DNA of 64,000 bases from the NCBI GenBank assembly GCA_963735885.1, contig CAVTMP010000008.1, positions 186,001-250,000 of the forward strand, written 5' to 3'. Below, in pieces: positions 45,569 to 56,131 of this stretch. Position 1 is the stretch's first letter; each line of letters opens with the position of its first letter. Source of the DNA: JBBSBL01 sp963735885 (GTDB lineage: Bacteria; Actinomycetota; Thermoleophilia; Solirubrobacterales; Solirubrobacteraceae). The position numbers and the translations under genes were made by a program. The notes under the pieces are model-generated. The model worked only from the letters and a program-made list of their open reading frames with translations. It was not told the origin of the DNA and did not search any database.

Positions 45569-48019
45569 ATGGGTCGCACCACGTCGTGGCGGCGCCGGGT
45601 CGCCGCATCGCTGTCCCTGGTCGCGCCGGTCGTCGCCCTGCTCGCGCTCGCTCCGGGCGCGTCGGCCTGGCGCCACGAGCGCTCGCTGGCGCTCACGGCC
45701 CCGAGCCAGCGCGCGATCCTCGGCGCGGGCGGCGTGCGCGTGCGCGTCCGGGCCGCCCACCGGCGCCTCGTCCGCGTCCGCGTGCGCCTGCGCCACCGCG
45801 GCCTCGTCGCCGCCGGCCTCGTCCGCGTGCGGCACGCGGAGGGCCACGCGACCCTGCCCCTCACGCCGCGGGGCCGCGACCGCATCGCCGCCTGCGGGCC
45901 CGCGGTGCTCGTGGCCAGCGGCGGCGGCGCGCGCGACGCCGACCCGCTCTACCTGGACAGCGCGCGCTGCCGCGCGCAGGCGCCCGTGATCGACGTCACG
46001 GCGGGCTGCGATCCGCTCGACGGATCCGACTGCCTCCATCCCTTCCCCAACGACCTCTTCACCGTCCGGGACCCGGGGACCGACACCGGCCGCCGCCTCG
46101 CCCTGCGCGAGGACGCGATGCCGACGAACAACGTCGGCAAGCACATCGACCCCACGGACATCGACCGCTTCGACGGGTTCAGCCCGGGCAACCTCATCGT
46201 CACCCACGTGCCCGGGCTCGACAACCCGCAGGCCTTCGCGCGGACCGGGCTCGTGCCGATCACCGACATGGCCCGCGCCTACGACCGCCGCCAGCCGGCC
46301 GTGCTGATCGACGCGGAGACCGGGAGACGGCAGCTCATCTGGGCGGAGCTCGACAGCCTCGCCGCCAAGCCGGAGGACGTGAACCTCATCCTGCGCCCGG
46401 GCCGGAACCTGCGCGAAGGTCACCGCTTCATCGTCGCCCTGCGCCGTCTGCGCGACGCCGACGGCAGGCTCCTGCAGCCCGGGACCGCCTTCCGTCTCTA
46501 CCGCGACCGGGTCGTCGGCGACCAACCGGAGATCGAGGCCCGCCGCGCGCACATGGAGGACGTCTTCGCCCGCCTCCGCCGGGCGGGCGTGCGCCGCGAC
46601 GACCTCTACCTCGCGTGGGACTTCACCGTGGCGAGCCGCCGCAGCCTCTCGTCACGGATGCTGAAGATCCGCGACGACGCCTTCGCGCAGCTCGGCGACA
46701 CGAACCTCGCCGACCGGAAGGTCACGGGCCGCGCGCCGAAGTTCGCGATCACGAAGGTCACGGACTGGGCGCCGTGCGGGAACGACGGCTGCCAGGCCGG
46801 AGAGGACCCGGACATCCGCCGCCGGGTCGAGGGGACGGTCGAGGTCCCGTGCTACCTCGACCAGCCCGGCTGCCCGCCCGGCGCGAAGTTCGCGCTCGGG
46901 CCGGACGGCCTGCCGACGCGCACCCCGGGGAACGTGATGGAGGCGCGCTTCGTCTGCAACGTGCCCCGGTCCGTCGTGCAGGACGGGGCGGTGCGGAAGC
47001 TGCGCCCGGCGCTCTACGGCCACGGCCTGCTCGGCGACGCCTTCGAGGTGAACAGCCGCAACGTGCGCCAGCTCGGCAACGAGAACGGCGTGCTGGTCTG
47101 CGCCTCGGACTGGAGCGGGATGTCCGAGGAGGACGTCCCGAACGTGGCCGGGATCCTGTTCGACCTCTCGAAGTTCCCGAGCCTCGCGGATCGCAACCAG
47201 CAGGGGTTCCTCAACTTCCTCTACCTCGGTCGCGCCCTGTCCCATCCGCAGGGGCTCGTGACCGCACCGGAGCTGCAGGTCGACGGGCAGCCGATCGTCG
47301 ACACCACCCAGCTCGGCTACTACGGCAACAGCCAGGGCGGGATCATGGGCGGCGCGCTCACCGCGCTGGCCCCGGACTTCACCCGCTCGGTGCTCTACGT
47401 GCCGGGGATGAACTACTCGACGCTGCTCACCCGGAGCGTCGACTTCTCCGACTACGCGACGTTCCTCTACTACGCCTATCGCGACGAGGGGCAGCGCCCG
47501 CTGACGTTCGCCCTCATGCAGCTCATGTGGGACCGCGGCGAGCCGAACGGCTACGCCGCCCACATGACGAGCGACCCGCTGCCGAACACGCCGAGGCACA
47601 CGGTCCTGATCGAGATGAGCTACGGCGATCACCAGGTGGCGAACGTGACCACCGAGGTGGAGGCGCGGACGATCGGCGCGAAGGTCCGGCGGCCCTCGCT
47701 CGACCCCGGGCGCGCCCCGGAGGTGACCGACCAGTTCGGCATCCCGACGCTCGGCGGCCTGCCGCTGAGCCGCGGCAACGCCTTCATCGCCTGGGACATC
47801 GGCCCGCTGCGGACCGAGAACGGGGAGCAGAAGGGCACGCCCTCGCCGCCGAGCACGAACACGCCGCCGGCGATCGGCGTCGACCCGCACGACCTCGTGA
47901 TCGAGTCCGAGGCCCGGATCCGGCGCCAGATCGCCGAGTTCATGCGGCCGGGCGGGCAGCTGATCGAGGTCTGCGGCGCGAAGCCGTGCTACGCCGCGGG
48001 GTGGACGGGCGCGCCGTGA
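45569..48019 (+). CDS. Large secreted alpha/beta-hydrolase-like esterase
   Basis: An 816-residue exported protein: signal peptide ending SASAW near residue 33, an N-terminal region with Arg-rich strands (about 40-140), then a catalytic part with a nucleophile elbow GNSQGG (Ser588) in YYGNSQGGIMGGAL and an oxyanion-like PALYGHGLLGD. Candidate acid and histidine lie in the last 150 residues (EMSYGDHQVAN). This fits a lipase/esterase of the alpha/beta-hydrolase superfamily, although the subfamily is unknown to me. The ATG has an ideal Shine-Dalgarno (AGGAGGAGA). Its stop overlaps the start of an acyl-CoA ligase gene, suggesting uptake and activation of released acids. Confidence 0.75.
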   Translation: MGRTTSWRRRVAASLSLVAPVVALLALAPGASAWRHERSLALTAPSQRAILGAGGVRVRVRAAHRRLVRVRVRLRHRGLVAAGLVRVRHAEGHATLPLTPRGRDRIAACGPAVLVASGGGARDADPLYLDSARCRAQAPVIDVTAGCDPLDGSDCLHPFPNDLFTVRDPGTDTGRRLALREDAMPTNNVGKHIDPTDIDRFDGFSPGNLIVTHVPGLDNPQAFARTGLVPITDMARAYDRRQPAVLIDAETGRRQLIWAELDSLAAKPEDVNLILRPGRNLREGHRFIVALRRLRDADGRLLQPGTAFRLYRDRVVGDQPEIEARRAHMEDVFARLRRAGVRRDDLYLAWDFTVASRRSLSSRMLKIRDDAFAQLGDTNLADRKVTGRAPKFAITKVTDWAPCGNDGCQAGEDPDIRRRVEGTVEVPCYLDQPGCPPGAKFALGPDGLPTRTPGNVMEARFVCNVPRSVVQDGAVRKLRPALYGHGLLGDAFEVNSRNVRQLGNENGVLVCASDWSGMSEEDVPNVAGILFDLSKFPSLADRNQQGFLNFLYLGRALSHPQGLVTAPELQVDGQPIVDTTQLGYYGNSQGGIMGGALTALAPDFTRSVLYVPGMNYSTLLTRSVDFSDYATFLYYAYRDEGQRPLTFALMQLMWDRGEPNGYAAHMTSDPLPNTPRHTVLIEMSYGDHQVANVTTEVEARTIGAKVRRPSLDPGRAPEVTDQFGIPTLGGLPLSRGNAFIAWDIGPLRTENGEQKGTPSPPSTNTPPAIGVDPHDLVIESEARIRRQIAEFMRPGGQLIEVCGAKPCYAAGWTGAP

Positions 48020-49515
48020 GCAACCTCGCGGGGAACCTGACCGCGACGGCGGCGGCCCACGGTGGGCGCCCGGCGATCCGGCTCGGCGAGACGGACACCG
48101 CCTACGCCGACCTCGACGCCGCCACCGCCCGGCTCGCCGGCCTGCTGCGCGAGCGCGGGGTCGGCGTCGGCGACCGCGTCGGGATCATGCTGCCGAACGT
48201 CCCGGCCTTCCCCGTCGTCTACTACGGGGTGCTGCGCGCCGGCGGCGTCGTCGTCCCGATGAACCCGCTGCTGAAGGAGCGCGAGGTCGCCTTCTACCTC
48301 GGCGACCCCGAGGCGAAGCTCGTCTTCGCCTGGCACGACTTCGCGGAGGCCGCCGAGGCCGGGGCGGCCGACGTCGGCGCGGGCTGCGTGCTCGTCGCGC
48401 CCGCGGAGTTCGAGGCGCTGGTCGCGGCCGCGGCGCCGGCGCCCGAGGTCGTCGATCGCGACGACGGGGACACCGCCGTCATCCTCTACACCTCCGGGAC
48501 GACCGGGAAGCCGAAGGGCGCGGAGCTCACCCACGCGAACCTCGGCCGCAACGTCGAGGCGGCGATCGGCCTGTTCGGGCTCAGCGAGGACGAGGTCGTC
48601 CTCGGGGCGCTGCCGCTCTTCCACTCCTTCGGCCAGACGTGCGGACTCAACGCCGCCGTCGCCACCGGCGCGTGCCTGACGCTCATTCCGCGCTTCGACG
48701 CCGGCGTGGCGCTGGCGACGATCGAGCGCGACCGGGTCACCGTGTTCGAGGGCGTGCCGACGATGTACGCCGCGATGCTCAACCACCCCGAGCGCGAACG
48801 CTTCGACACCTCGTGCCTCCGCGTCTGCGCCTCCGGCGGCGCCGCGATGCCGGTCGAGGTCCTGCGGGCCTTCGAGACGGCGTTCGACTGCCGGATCCTC
48901 GAGGGCTACGGGCTCTCGGAGACCTCGCCGGTGGCCTCGTTCAACCACCCCGACCGCGAGCGCAAGCCGGGCTCGATCGGCACCCCGATCGCGGGCGTCG
49001 AGATGAAGGTCGTCGATGCGGACGGCGCCGACCTCCCGGCCGGCGAGGTCGGCGAGATCCTGATCCGCGGGCACAACGTCATGAAGGGCTACTGGAACCG
49101 GCCCGAGGCGACCGCCGAGGCGGTGACCGGCGAGGGCTGGCTCCACACCGGCGACATGGCGCGGGTCGACGACGAGGGGTACTTCTTCATCGTCGACCGC
49201 AAGAAGGACCTCATCATCCGGGGCGGCTTCAACGTGTACCCGCGCGAGATCGAGGAGGTGCTCTACGAGCATCCGGCGGTGCTCGAGGCCGCCGTGATCG
49301 GCGTGCCCCACCGGGAGCTCGGCGAGGAGGTCGCCGCCGCCGTCGCCCTCCGGCCGGACGCGACGATCACCGCCGACGAGCTGCGCGCGTGGGTGAAGGA
49401 CCAGGTCGCGGCCTACAAGTACCCGCGTCGGGTGTGGTTCGTCGACGAGCTGCCCAAGGGACCCACGGGCAAGATCCTCAAGCGGGAGATCGAGCGGCCG
49501 GCGGCCGCAACCTAG
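48016..49515 (+). CDS. Long-chain fatty-acid-CoA ligase-like AMP-binding enzyme
   Basis: A 499-residue adenylate-forming ligase. The AMP-binding signature YTSGTTGKPKG (residues 158-168), the GYGLSETSP motif, the WLHTGD motif, the hinge DRKKDLIIRGGFNVYP, and the C-terminal catalytic Lys in GPTGKILKR are all present. It should activate a carboxylic acid, probably a fatty acid, with ATP and CoA. GTG 48016 overlaps the stop of the secreted esterase (GTGA), so the two are translationally coupled. The open frame extends far upstream but that part is antisense or shadow sequence. Confidence 0.9.
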   Translation: MSNLAGNLTATAAAHGGRPAIRLGETDTAYADLDAATARLAGLLRERGVGVGDRVGIMLPNVPAFPVVYYGVLRAGGVVVPMNPLLKEREVAFYLGDPEAKLVFAWHDFAEAAEAGAADVGAGCVLVAPAEFEALVAAAAPAPEVVDRDDGDTAVILYTSGTTGKPKGAELTHANLGRNVEAAIGLFGLSEDEVVLGALPLFHSFGQTCGLNAAVATGACLTLIPRFDAGVALATIERDRVTVFEGVPTMYAAMLNHPERERFDTSCLRVCASGGAAMPVEVLRAFETAFDCRILEGYGLSETSPVASFNHPDRERKPGSIGTPIAGVEMKVVDADGADLPAGEVGEILIRGHNVMKGYWNRPEATAEAVTGEGWLHTGDMARVDDEGYFFIVDRKKDLIIRGGFNVYPREIEEVLYEHPAVLEAAVIGVPHRELGEEVAAAVALRPDATITADELRAWVKDQVAAYKYPRRVWFVDELPKGPTGKILKREIERPAAAT

Positions 49516-49589
49516 GCCGCGCGCCCGTGTTGCGAAGGTACCGGGACTCGCCGCGCGTCGCGCGGCACGGTCGGACTCGAGGAGCAGCC

Positions 49590-51176
49590 TTGCGGAACCG
49601 CATGATCGCCGTCATCGCCCTGTCGGCGCTCGCCGCCCTCGCGGCGGGGATGACGGTCGGCAGCGCCGGCGCCGACGACGGCGGGAACCCACCCGCGGCC
49701 GGCGGGGCGGCCGCGCGCCCGAACGTCCTCGTCCTCATGACCGACGACCAGACGATGGAGTCGATGAAGGTGCTCCCGCGCGTCCGGCACCTGATCGGCG
49801 ACGCGGGCGTGACGTTCACCAACAGCTTCGCCAGCTATCCGCTGTGCTGCCCCTCGCGCAGCACCTTCCTCACCGGCCAGTACGCGCACAACCACGGCGT
49901 GCGCGGCAACAGGCCGCCGTTCGGGGGCTATGGCCGCTTCCGCGGCGCCGACCGCACCGTCCCGGTCGCGCTCCAGCGCGCCGGCTACCGGACGATCCAC
50001 ATCGGGAAGTACCTCAACGGCTACGGCCGCGACGTGCCGGCGACCGTGCCGCCCGGCTGGACCGACTGGCGCGGCTCGATCGACCCGTCGACCTACCGCT
50101 ACTGGAACTACACCCTGAACGTGAACGGGAAGCGGCGAACCTACGGGACCGCCGACGCCGACTACCAGACCGACGTCTACGCCGGCCTCGCCGACGGCGT
50201 GATCCGCCGCGAGGCACGCATCGGCGGGCCGTTCTACCTCAGCGTCGCCTTCCTCGCCCCGCACTCGGGCCTGGGGCGGAACGGGACGGGCTCCAACGGG
50301 CAGGCCGAGGAGGACGCCGCCGGCAACACCGGGCAGCCGCTCACGCAGCGCCAGCGCCGGCAGCGGCGGCGGGTCGCCGCGATCGGGCTCCCCGCCCCCG
50401 CGCCGCGCCATGCCGGCGCCTTCGCCGGCGTGCCGCTCCCGCGTCCGCCGAGCTTCGACGAGGCCGACATGTCCGACAAGCCCGCGGTCTTCCGCGCCCA
50501 GCCGCGCTTCACGCCGGCGGTGACGAACCGCATCGCCCGGAGCTGGCGCGCGCGCCGCGCGACGTTGCTCGCCGTCGACGACGCCGTCCGGCGCATCCAC
50601 GAGGCGCTCCGCGTCAGCGGGCAGCTGCGCAACACCGTCATCGTCTTCACCTCGGACAACGGGTTCTTCCACGGCGAGCACCGCCGGCCGAACGGCAAGG
50701 TGCTCGTCTACGAGCCCTCCGTCCGGGTCCCGCTCCTCCTGGCCGGCCCGGGGATCCCCCGCGGGCAGCGGCGCGGCGCGCTGGTGGCCAACGTCGACCT
50801 CGCCGCGACGATCCTCGACGCCGCGCGCGCCCGGCCGCCGCGCCGGCTCGACGGACGCTCGCTCCTGCCGATCGCGCGCAATGCCCGACTGCGGACCCAC
50901 CGCGACCTGCTGCTCGAGACCGGGGCCGGTGCCGCCCGCGCGAACTACTCGGCGGTCCGCACGCCGCGCTTCAAGTACGTCGAGTACTCGACCGGCGAGC
51001 AGGAGCTCTACGACCTGGTGCGCGACCCCTTCGAGCTGCGCAGCCGCCATCGCGACCCGGCCTACGCGAAGATCCGCGCCGAGCTCCGCCGCCGCCTGCG
51101 GGTGCTCCAGCGCTGCGCCGGCCGGAGCTGTCAGACCCGGCCGCGCGGCGGCCGGCGGCTCCCGGGCGACGACTGA
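49590..51176 (+). CDS. Secreted arylsulfatase-family enzyme
   Basis: A 528-residue exported sulfatase: N-terminal signal, metal-site VLMTDDQT, and the formylglycine signature CCPSRSTFLTGQ in which Cys86 (C-x-P-S-R) would be converted by formylglycine-generating enzyme. TSDNGFFHGEH and GKVLVYEPSVRVPLL supply further metal and sulfate-binding residues. I start at TTG 49590 because GAGGAG lies 5 nt upstream; the ATG at 49602 would be 17 nt from it. The family releases sulfate from sugars or aryl esters. No FGE gene is seen in the window. Confidence 0.85.
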   Translation: MRNRMIAVIALSALAALAAGMTVGSAGADDGGNPPAAGGAAARPNVLVLMTDDQTMESMKVLPRVRHLIGDAGVTFTNSFASYPLCCPSRSTFLTGQYAHNHGVRGNRPPFGGYGRFRGADRTVPVALQRAGYRTIHIGKYLNGYGRDVPATVPPGWTDWRGSIDPSTYRYWNYTLNVNGKRRTYGTADADYQTDVYAGLADGVIRREARIGGPFYLSVAFLAPHSGLGRNGTGSNGQAEEDAAGNTGQPLTQRQRRQRRRVAAIGLPAPAPRHAGAFAGVPLPRPPSFDEADMSDKPAVFRAQPRFTPAVTNRIARSWRARRATLLAVDDAVRRIHEALRVSGQLRNTVIVFTSDNGFFHGEHRRPNGKVLVYEPSVRVPLLLAGPGIPRGQRRGALVANVDLAATILDAARARPPRRLDGRSLLPIARNARLRTHRDLLLETGAGAARANYSAVRTPRFKYVEYSTGEQELYDLVRDPFELRSRHRDPAYAKIRAELRRRLRVLQRCAGRSCQTRPRGGRRLPGDD

Positions 51177-51185
51177 CCGCGCCGC

Positions 51186-53931
51186 TCAGCCGGCGGGCCC
51201 GCGGCCGTAGGCCGAGAGCGGGCAGTCGGTGAAGGTGAAGCCGGTCGACCAGGTCCCGGGCAGCGCGGTCAGCGACGACGAGGCGCTCGATTCGCTGCGG
51301 CAGCCGCCGGAGCGGTCGCGGAACCTCACCGTCCCGCCCTGGGATCCGAGGATGGCGATCCAGTAGGTCGTCCCCGCCGTGACGGTGGCGTCGGGCACGT
51401 CGATCGTGACCCAGGCGCCGGCGCCCGGCGCCGCCTTCGTCCCCTGCGTGAGCAGCACGCCCGGGTGCGCGCCGGCGCTCGTGTAGAGGCCGGCGGTGAG
51501 CTGGTTCGTGGTCGAGCCCGGGTCGAGGTAGACGGTGAGCTTGCGCACCGTCCCGGTCGTGGTCGCCGTCGCCTCGAAGGCCTCGGCGCTCCCGTTGCCG
51601 TTCTGGTCCACCTGGGACTCGACCGTCTCGTCGCCGACGAGCGTCTGCTCGCCGCCGGTCGGGGGCACGGGCTTCCAGGCCCGGATGCTGCCGGGGCTGC
51701 CGGAGCCGAAGCCGTCCCACGACCCGGCGTACACGCGGCCGCGGGCGACGATCGGCGCCGCATAGCCGGCGCCGCCCGACCCCGCGCTCGTCCACAGCGG
51801 GGTGCCGGTGGTGGCGTCGTAGGCGTGGACGAAGCCGCCGTTGCCCTCGTTGACGTAGACGACGCCGTTGGCGACGGTCGGCGTGGAGTTCGGCTGGGTC
51901 GCGCCGCCGAGCGCCCGGCTCCAGACCACCTGGAGCGTGCAATCCGGGTTCACCCGCAGGCCGACCACGCCCCCCTGGGTCGAGCCGATGCCCGGCCCGG
52001 CGTCGGTGACGAACACCATGCCGCCCTGCGGCCACCAGGCCGGGACGCCGCCCACCCCGCCGCTGCCGAGCCAGTCGTTGCCCGCGTTGAGCTGCAGGCG
52101 CTGGAGCACCGACCCGCTCGCCGCGAGGTCGCCGGCGCGCATCAGGTAGAGGTAGCCGTCCTTGTTGCCCGCCGCGACGAGCGTCGGGCAGCCCGCGGGC
52201 GTGAAGACCAGGGGCGTCGCGCCGAAGTCGGAGTCGCACGGGTCGCCCGTGCACGGCAGCGGCGGGGGGTGCGGCGGCTCGTAGGAGCCGAGCAGCGAGA
52301 GGTCGGACCCGAGTGCGGCGAGACGGAGCGCGTACGGCGTGTACTGCTCGTTCGAGTCGGCACTCGTCGCGGCATAGACGCGGCCGGTGGTCGGATCGGC
52401 CGACACGCCGCCGTAGCCCCAGATCCCGCCGCCGCCGTTCGGCGCCGGAATGCCGGGCACGACGTCCCAGCGCTGGGCGAGCGCCGGGGCGGCGCCCGAC
52501 ACGTCGACGCGCTGGACCCGCCCGCGCCACGGCGGCGTGTCGCAGCCGTCGCTGGCCGAGGCGGCGTAGACGGAGTTGCCGAGCAGGGTCAACCCGCCCC
52601 AGAGCTTGTTGCGCGTCGGGCCCTCGAAGACGGCCAGCGACGCAGCCGCATCGGTCCCGTCGGTCAACTTGAGCGTGTACAGGCGCCCGTCGTCCGCAAC
52701 CGCGTAGATCCGCCCCGTCGCCCGGTCGATCGCCGGCGGCGCGCTGATCCCGAAGCCCCCGGGGACCGCGCAGTTGCTGCCGGGCGCGCCGAGGTTGCGC
52801 CGCCACAGCTGGGCGCCGGTGTCGGCGCGCAGGGCGTAGACGGAGTTCGCCGAGGTCGCGGCGACGATGACGTCGCGCGTCGCGCCGCCGACCTGGACAT
52901 CGCCGGCGAACAGCGGCTGCGCGGTGACCTTGCCGTCGAGCTGTGTGGCCCAGTCGGGCTTGAGATGCACCGCGGCGGTCGGGTCGATCGCGGCCTCGTC
53001 GGGCGCAAAGCCGGTCCGGGCCGGGTCGTGGTCGACCTGCAGCCAGTCGCCCCCGCTCGGCGCCGCGTTGACGGTCAGCGTCACGTCGACCGTCCTGGGG
53101 GAGCCGGTCGCCACGTTGGGGCTCGTGCCGGTGATCGTCACGTGGCCGGTGTAGGTCCCGGGCGCGAGCCCCGCGGGGTCGGCGCTGACCTGGAGGGACT
53201 GCGGCACGAGGCCGCTCCCCGGCGCCACGCTCAGCCACGCGGCGTCGTCGGTGGCGGTGAACGGGATGGCGCCGGAGCCCGTGTTCGCGAGCGCGAGGGT
53301 CTGCGCGGGCGGCGCCGCGCCGCCCTGGGTGGCCGAGAACGCGAGGCTCGCCGGCGAGACGGCGAGCACGGGCGGCGCGTCGGCGGAGGCGTAGGCCGAG
53401 AACGGGCCGGTCGCCGAGGCGGCGCCGCTGCTCCACGTGCCCGGCAGCGTCGAGAGCGTCGTCTCGGCGCTCGCCTCCGCGGGGTCGGTGCCGCCGAGGC
53501 GCTTGCGGTACACGAGCGACCCGGGCGCCGAGGCCGCCCCGAGGATCGCCACCCAGTAGGGCGTCCCCTGCGCGAGCGTCGGGCCCCCGGTGATCTTCAC
53601 GATGTTCCAGCCGCCGGCGGCCGGATTCGTCACGGTGCCCTTCGCGAGCAGGGCCCCCGGGTGCCCGCCGCTGTCGGTGTAGATCCCGGCGACCAGCAGC
53701 TTCGAGGTCGAGGCGTCGTCGAGGTAGACCGGCAGCCAGTCGAGGCTCCCGCTCCCGGTCGCCGTCGCGCGGTAGGCCTGGGCGGTGCCGGCCGGGCTCG
53801 TGGCCGGCTGCGTCTCGACCGCGTCGCTGCCGGCGAGCGTCGAGCACCCGCGCCGCGACGATGGCGAGGAGCAGGACGGCGAGCAGCGCTGGGAGGACGC
53901 GGGAGGGGCCGCGCCCGCGGACGGACGGCAC
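51186..53931 (-). pseudogene. Exported PQQ-type propeller protein with duplicated terminal domain, +1 frameshift
   Basis: About 914 residues after correction. The signal/anchor (VLPALLAVLLLAIVAARV) reads in one frame from GTG 53931; near 53850 the frame must change by one base to TLAGSDAVETQ. From there a domain of about 140 residues (VYLDDASTSKLLVAGIYTDS, PYWVAILG) is followed by a BACON/ASH-like domain, a PQQ-type beta-propeller with ALRADTGAQLWRRN repeats, and a second copy of the first domain (TLVGDETVESQ, TYWIAILG). That TLAG and TLVG align where the frame switches supports a genuine single-base insertion. It probably binds the wall or polymers outside the cell. Confidence 0.75.
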
Positions 53932-53938
53932 GAGCTCG

Positions 53939-53944
53939 ACGCTA
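53939..53944 (-). promoter_or_regulatory. -10 element, PQQ-propeller gene
   Basis: TAGCGT on the minus strand ends 7 nt before the GTG at 53931, with no Shine-Dalgarno: leaderless start predicted. It supports translation starting in the signal-anchor frame. Confidence 0.55.
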
Positions 53945-54087
53945 TCCGCCGCGGCCCCGTGGCGTCAATGGCCGAAGGTCGAGGCCTGCCGCCGGCTCAA
54001 GACGCGGCCCGCCGCCGCCGATGAACCCGTGTCCCGCCCGTTGGGGCCGCGCGGCGCGCGGTCCTTCCTCCCGCAGGAGCCCCCACC

Positions 54088-56097
54088 GTGCTCACCCGTC
54101 CCGTCCGGCGGCTCGCCGCCACGCTCCCCGTCGCCGGCTTGCTCGCGCTCGGGGTCGCCGGGCCGGCTCGCGCCGCCGCGCAGCTCGACCTGAGCCCGTC
54201 GTCGTGGGACGCGGGCACGGCCACGGTGGGCACCGACGGCGCAACCCAGAGCTTCAACGTCAAGAACGTCGGCGACGCGAACGGGACGCCGGGCCCGGCG
54301 TCGCTGAGCGGGCCCGACACCGACTCCTTCGTGATCGAGCAGGACGGCTGCGCGGCCGCGACGCTCGCGCCGTCCGACTCCTGCGCCGTCCAGGTCCGGT
54401 TCCACCCGCCGGCCCGCGGGGGCAGCCCGAACCGAACGGCGAGCCTCGGCTTCGACACCGCCGTCCCGTCGGTGACACCGGCCTCGCTGGCCGGGTTCGC
54501 AGCCGATCCGGCGAGCCTCAGCGCGCAGCCCGGCGCGCTGGACTTCGGCGTCATGGAGGTCGACCGCGGCTCCACGAGCCGCTCCGTCAACGTGCAGAAC
54601 GTGGGCGGCTCGCCGATCTCGATCGACACCGCCGTGATCGAAGGGACGGGCGCCGGGGGCTACCGCATCGACGGGACGAACTGCCCGGGCTCGACGCTCC
54701 AGCCGGGGGCCAACTGCAACGTCCAGGTCTCCTTCGACCCGAACGACCCCGTCGGCTACACGGCGGCCCTGCGCGTCGGCGGCCGCGACGGGCAGGTCGT
54801 CGTCCCGCTGACCGGCATCGGGGGCTCCTCGCGCCTGGAGCCAGACCCCGCGGAGCTCGACTTCGGCACGGTCGACGTGGGCGCCGAGGCCATGCGCACG
54901 GTCCACGTGCGCAACGTCGGCAACATCCCGTTCCAGACGATCGTCGCCCTGCCCAGCGGCGGCGACGTCGGCGCCTTTCGCGTGGTCGCCGACAGCTGCT
55001 CGCTGCAGGCGCTCGCCCCGAACGCGGGCTGCGACCTCTCGGTGCGCTTCTCGCCGCTGCGCCTCGGGGCGGCGGAGGCCGGGTTGCTGGTCATCCAGGG
55101 CGACGGCCAGCCGCTGGTCGTGCGCCTGCACGGAAGCGGGCGCCAGGCCCGCGCGGTCCTGACGCCCGGCGGCGCGGACTTCGGGCGTCAGGCCCCCGGC
55201 ACGCGCGGCGCCGCGCGCTCGTTCCGCATCGACAACACCGGCGACGCCGCCCTGCGGGTTGCGAACGTGACCGTCGGCGGCACCGATGCGGGCCAGTTCC
55301 AGCTCGCCGGCGAGAGCTGCACCGCCGCCCCGGTGGCTCCGGGGGCGTCGTGCACCGCACGCGTGCGCTTCGCGCCCGACGACCCGGGCGTCCGCAGCGC
55401 CAGCCTGCGCGTGTCCACCAACGACGCGGCCGGGATCGTCAGCGCCCCGCTCACCGGCGAAGGCGGAGCGTCCGCGGAGGCGACCGGCACGGCGCGCATC
55501 ACCTTCGACTCCCGGAGCGGCCTGCCGGCGCCCGTCATGGGGCACCGGGTGGACCTCGGGCCCGCGCGCTGCGTCTCCGCCCCGGTGTGCGGCGTCACCA
55601 TCCGCACGAGCTTCGTGACCGGTCGGTCCTCGGCCGCCGTGGCCGGCCGCGTGGTGCGGCTCCGCGTGCGCCGCGGGACCCGGGTGGTCCTGCCGGTCCC
55701 CGCCCGGCTGCGGGGCCGGCCGCGGCTCGCGGTCGCGCGCCTCCAGGTCTCCGCCGCCGGCCGGGGGACCGGGACGCAGACGCTGCGCGTCGCGCTCGTG
55801 CCCGGCCGCCGCATCGGCGCGCTCGTCTTCGCCCCGCCCCCGCTCCGCCAGCGCGGCGGGCGCACGCGGCTCGGCACCTACTGGTGCGCCGCCGGGCGCC
55901 GGGCCTGCGGCGTCACGGTCTCGCTCGCCCGCCGCTCGGCCCCGGCCGGCGTGCTCACCACGATCGGCGCCCGCCTCTCGCTCGGCGCCGCCTGGGAGGT
56001 GGCGGTGCGCAGCCCGGCCCCCGGGGGCGCCCACGTGCTCGTCGTGCGAAGCGGAGCCACCGTGGTGCGGGTCCCGCTCGCGCTCGCGGGCGGGTAG
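54088..56097 (+). CDS. Secreted protein with four ASH/choice-of-anchor D repeats
   Basis: A 669-residue exported protein. After a signal peptide (cleavage near ARAAA, about residue 30) four immunoglobulin-like repeats of about 105 residues follow, each opening with LDFGxxxVG and a VxVxNVG strand and closing with a Cys pair (for example SCxxxLAPxxxCxVxVxF). The last about 190 residues form an Arg/Val-rich beta region with four Cys. Such repeats are structural or adhesive; no enzyme motif is present. The GTG at 54088 has AGGAG about 10 nt upstream. It is divergent from the PQQ-propeller gene. Confidence 0.8.
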   Translation: MLTRPVRRLAATLPVAGLLALGVAGPARAAAQLDLSPSSWDAGTATVGTDGATQSFNVKNVGDANGTPGPASLSGPDTDSFVIEQDGCAAATLAPSDSCAVQVRFHPPARGGSPNRTASLGFDTAVPSVTPASLAGFAADPASLSAQPGALDFGVMEVDRGSTSRSVNVQNVGGSPISIDTAVIEGTGAGGYRIDGTNCPGSTLQPGANCNVQVSFDPNDPVGYTAALRVGGRDGQVVVPLTGIGGSSRLEPDPAELDFGTVDVGAEAMRTVHVRNVGNIPFQTIVALPSGGDVGAFRVVADSCSLQALAPNAGCDLSVRFSPLRLGAAEAGLLVIQGDGQPLVVRLHGSGRQARAVLTPGGADFGRQAPGTRGAARSFRIDNTGDAALRVANVTVGGTDAGQFQLAGESCTAAPVAPGASCTARVRFAPDDPGVRSASLRVSTNDAAGIVSAPLTGEGGASAEATGTARITFDSRSGLPAPVMGHRVDLGPARCVSAPVCGVTIRTSFVTGRSSAAVAGRVVRLRVRRGTRVVLPVPARLRGRPRLAVARLQVSAAGRGTGTQTLRVALVPGRRIGALVFAPPPLRQRGGRTRLGTYWCAAGRRACGVTVSLARRSAPAGVLTTIGARLSLGAAWEVAVRSPAPGGAHVLVVRSGATVVRVPLALAGG

Positions 56098-56104
56098 AGG
56101 GCTG

Positions 56105-56122
56105 CGGGCCCCGGAGGGCCCG
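56105..56122. terminator. Bidirectional terminator hairpin
   Basis: A 7-bp stem CGGGCCC/GGGCCCG with loop CGGA lies in the 34-bp gap between the convergent ASH-repeat and FKBP genes. No T-tract. Confidence 0.6.
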
Positions 56123-56131
56123 GCCCTGCCG

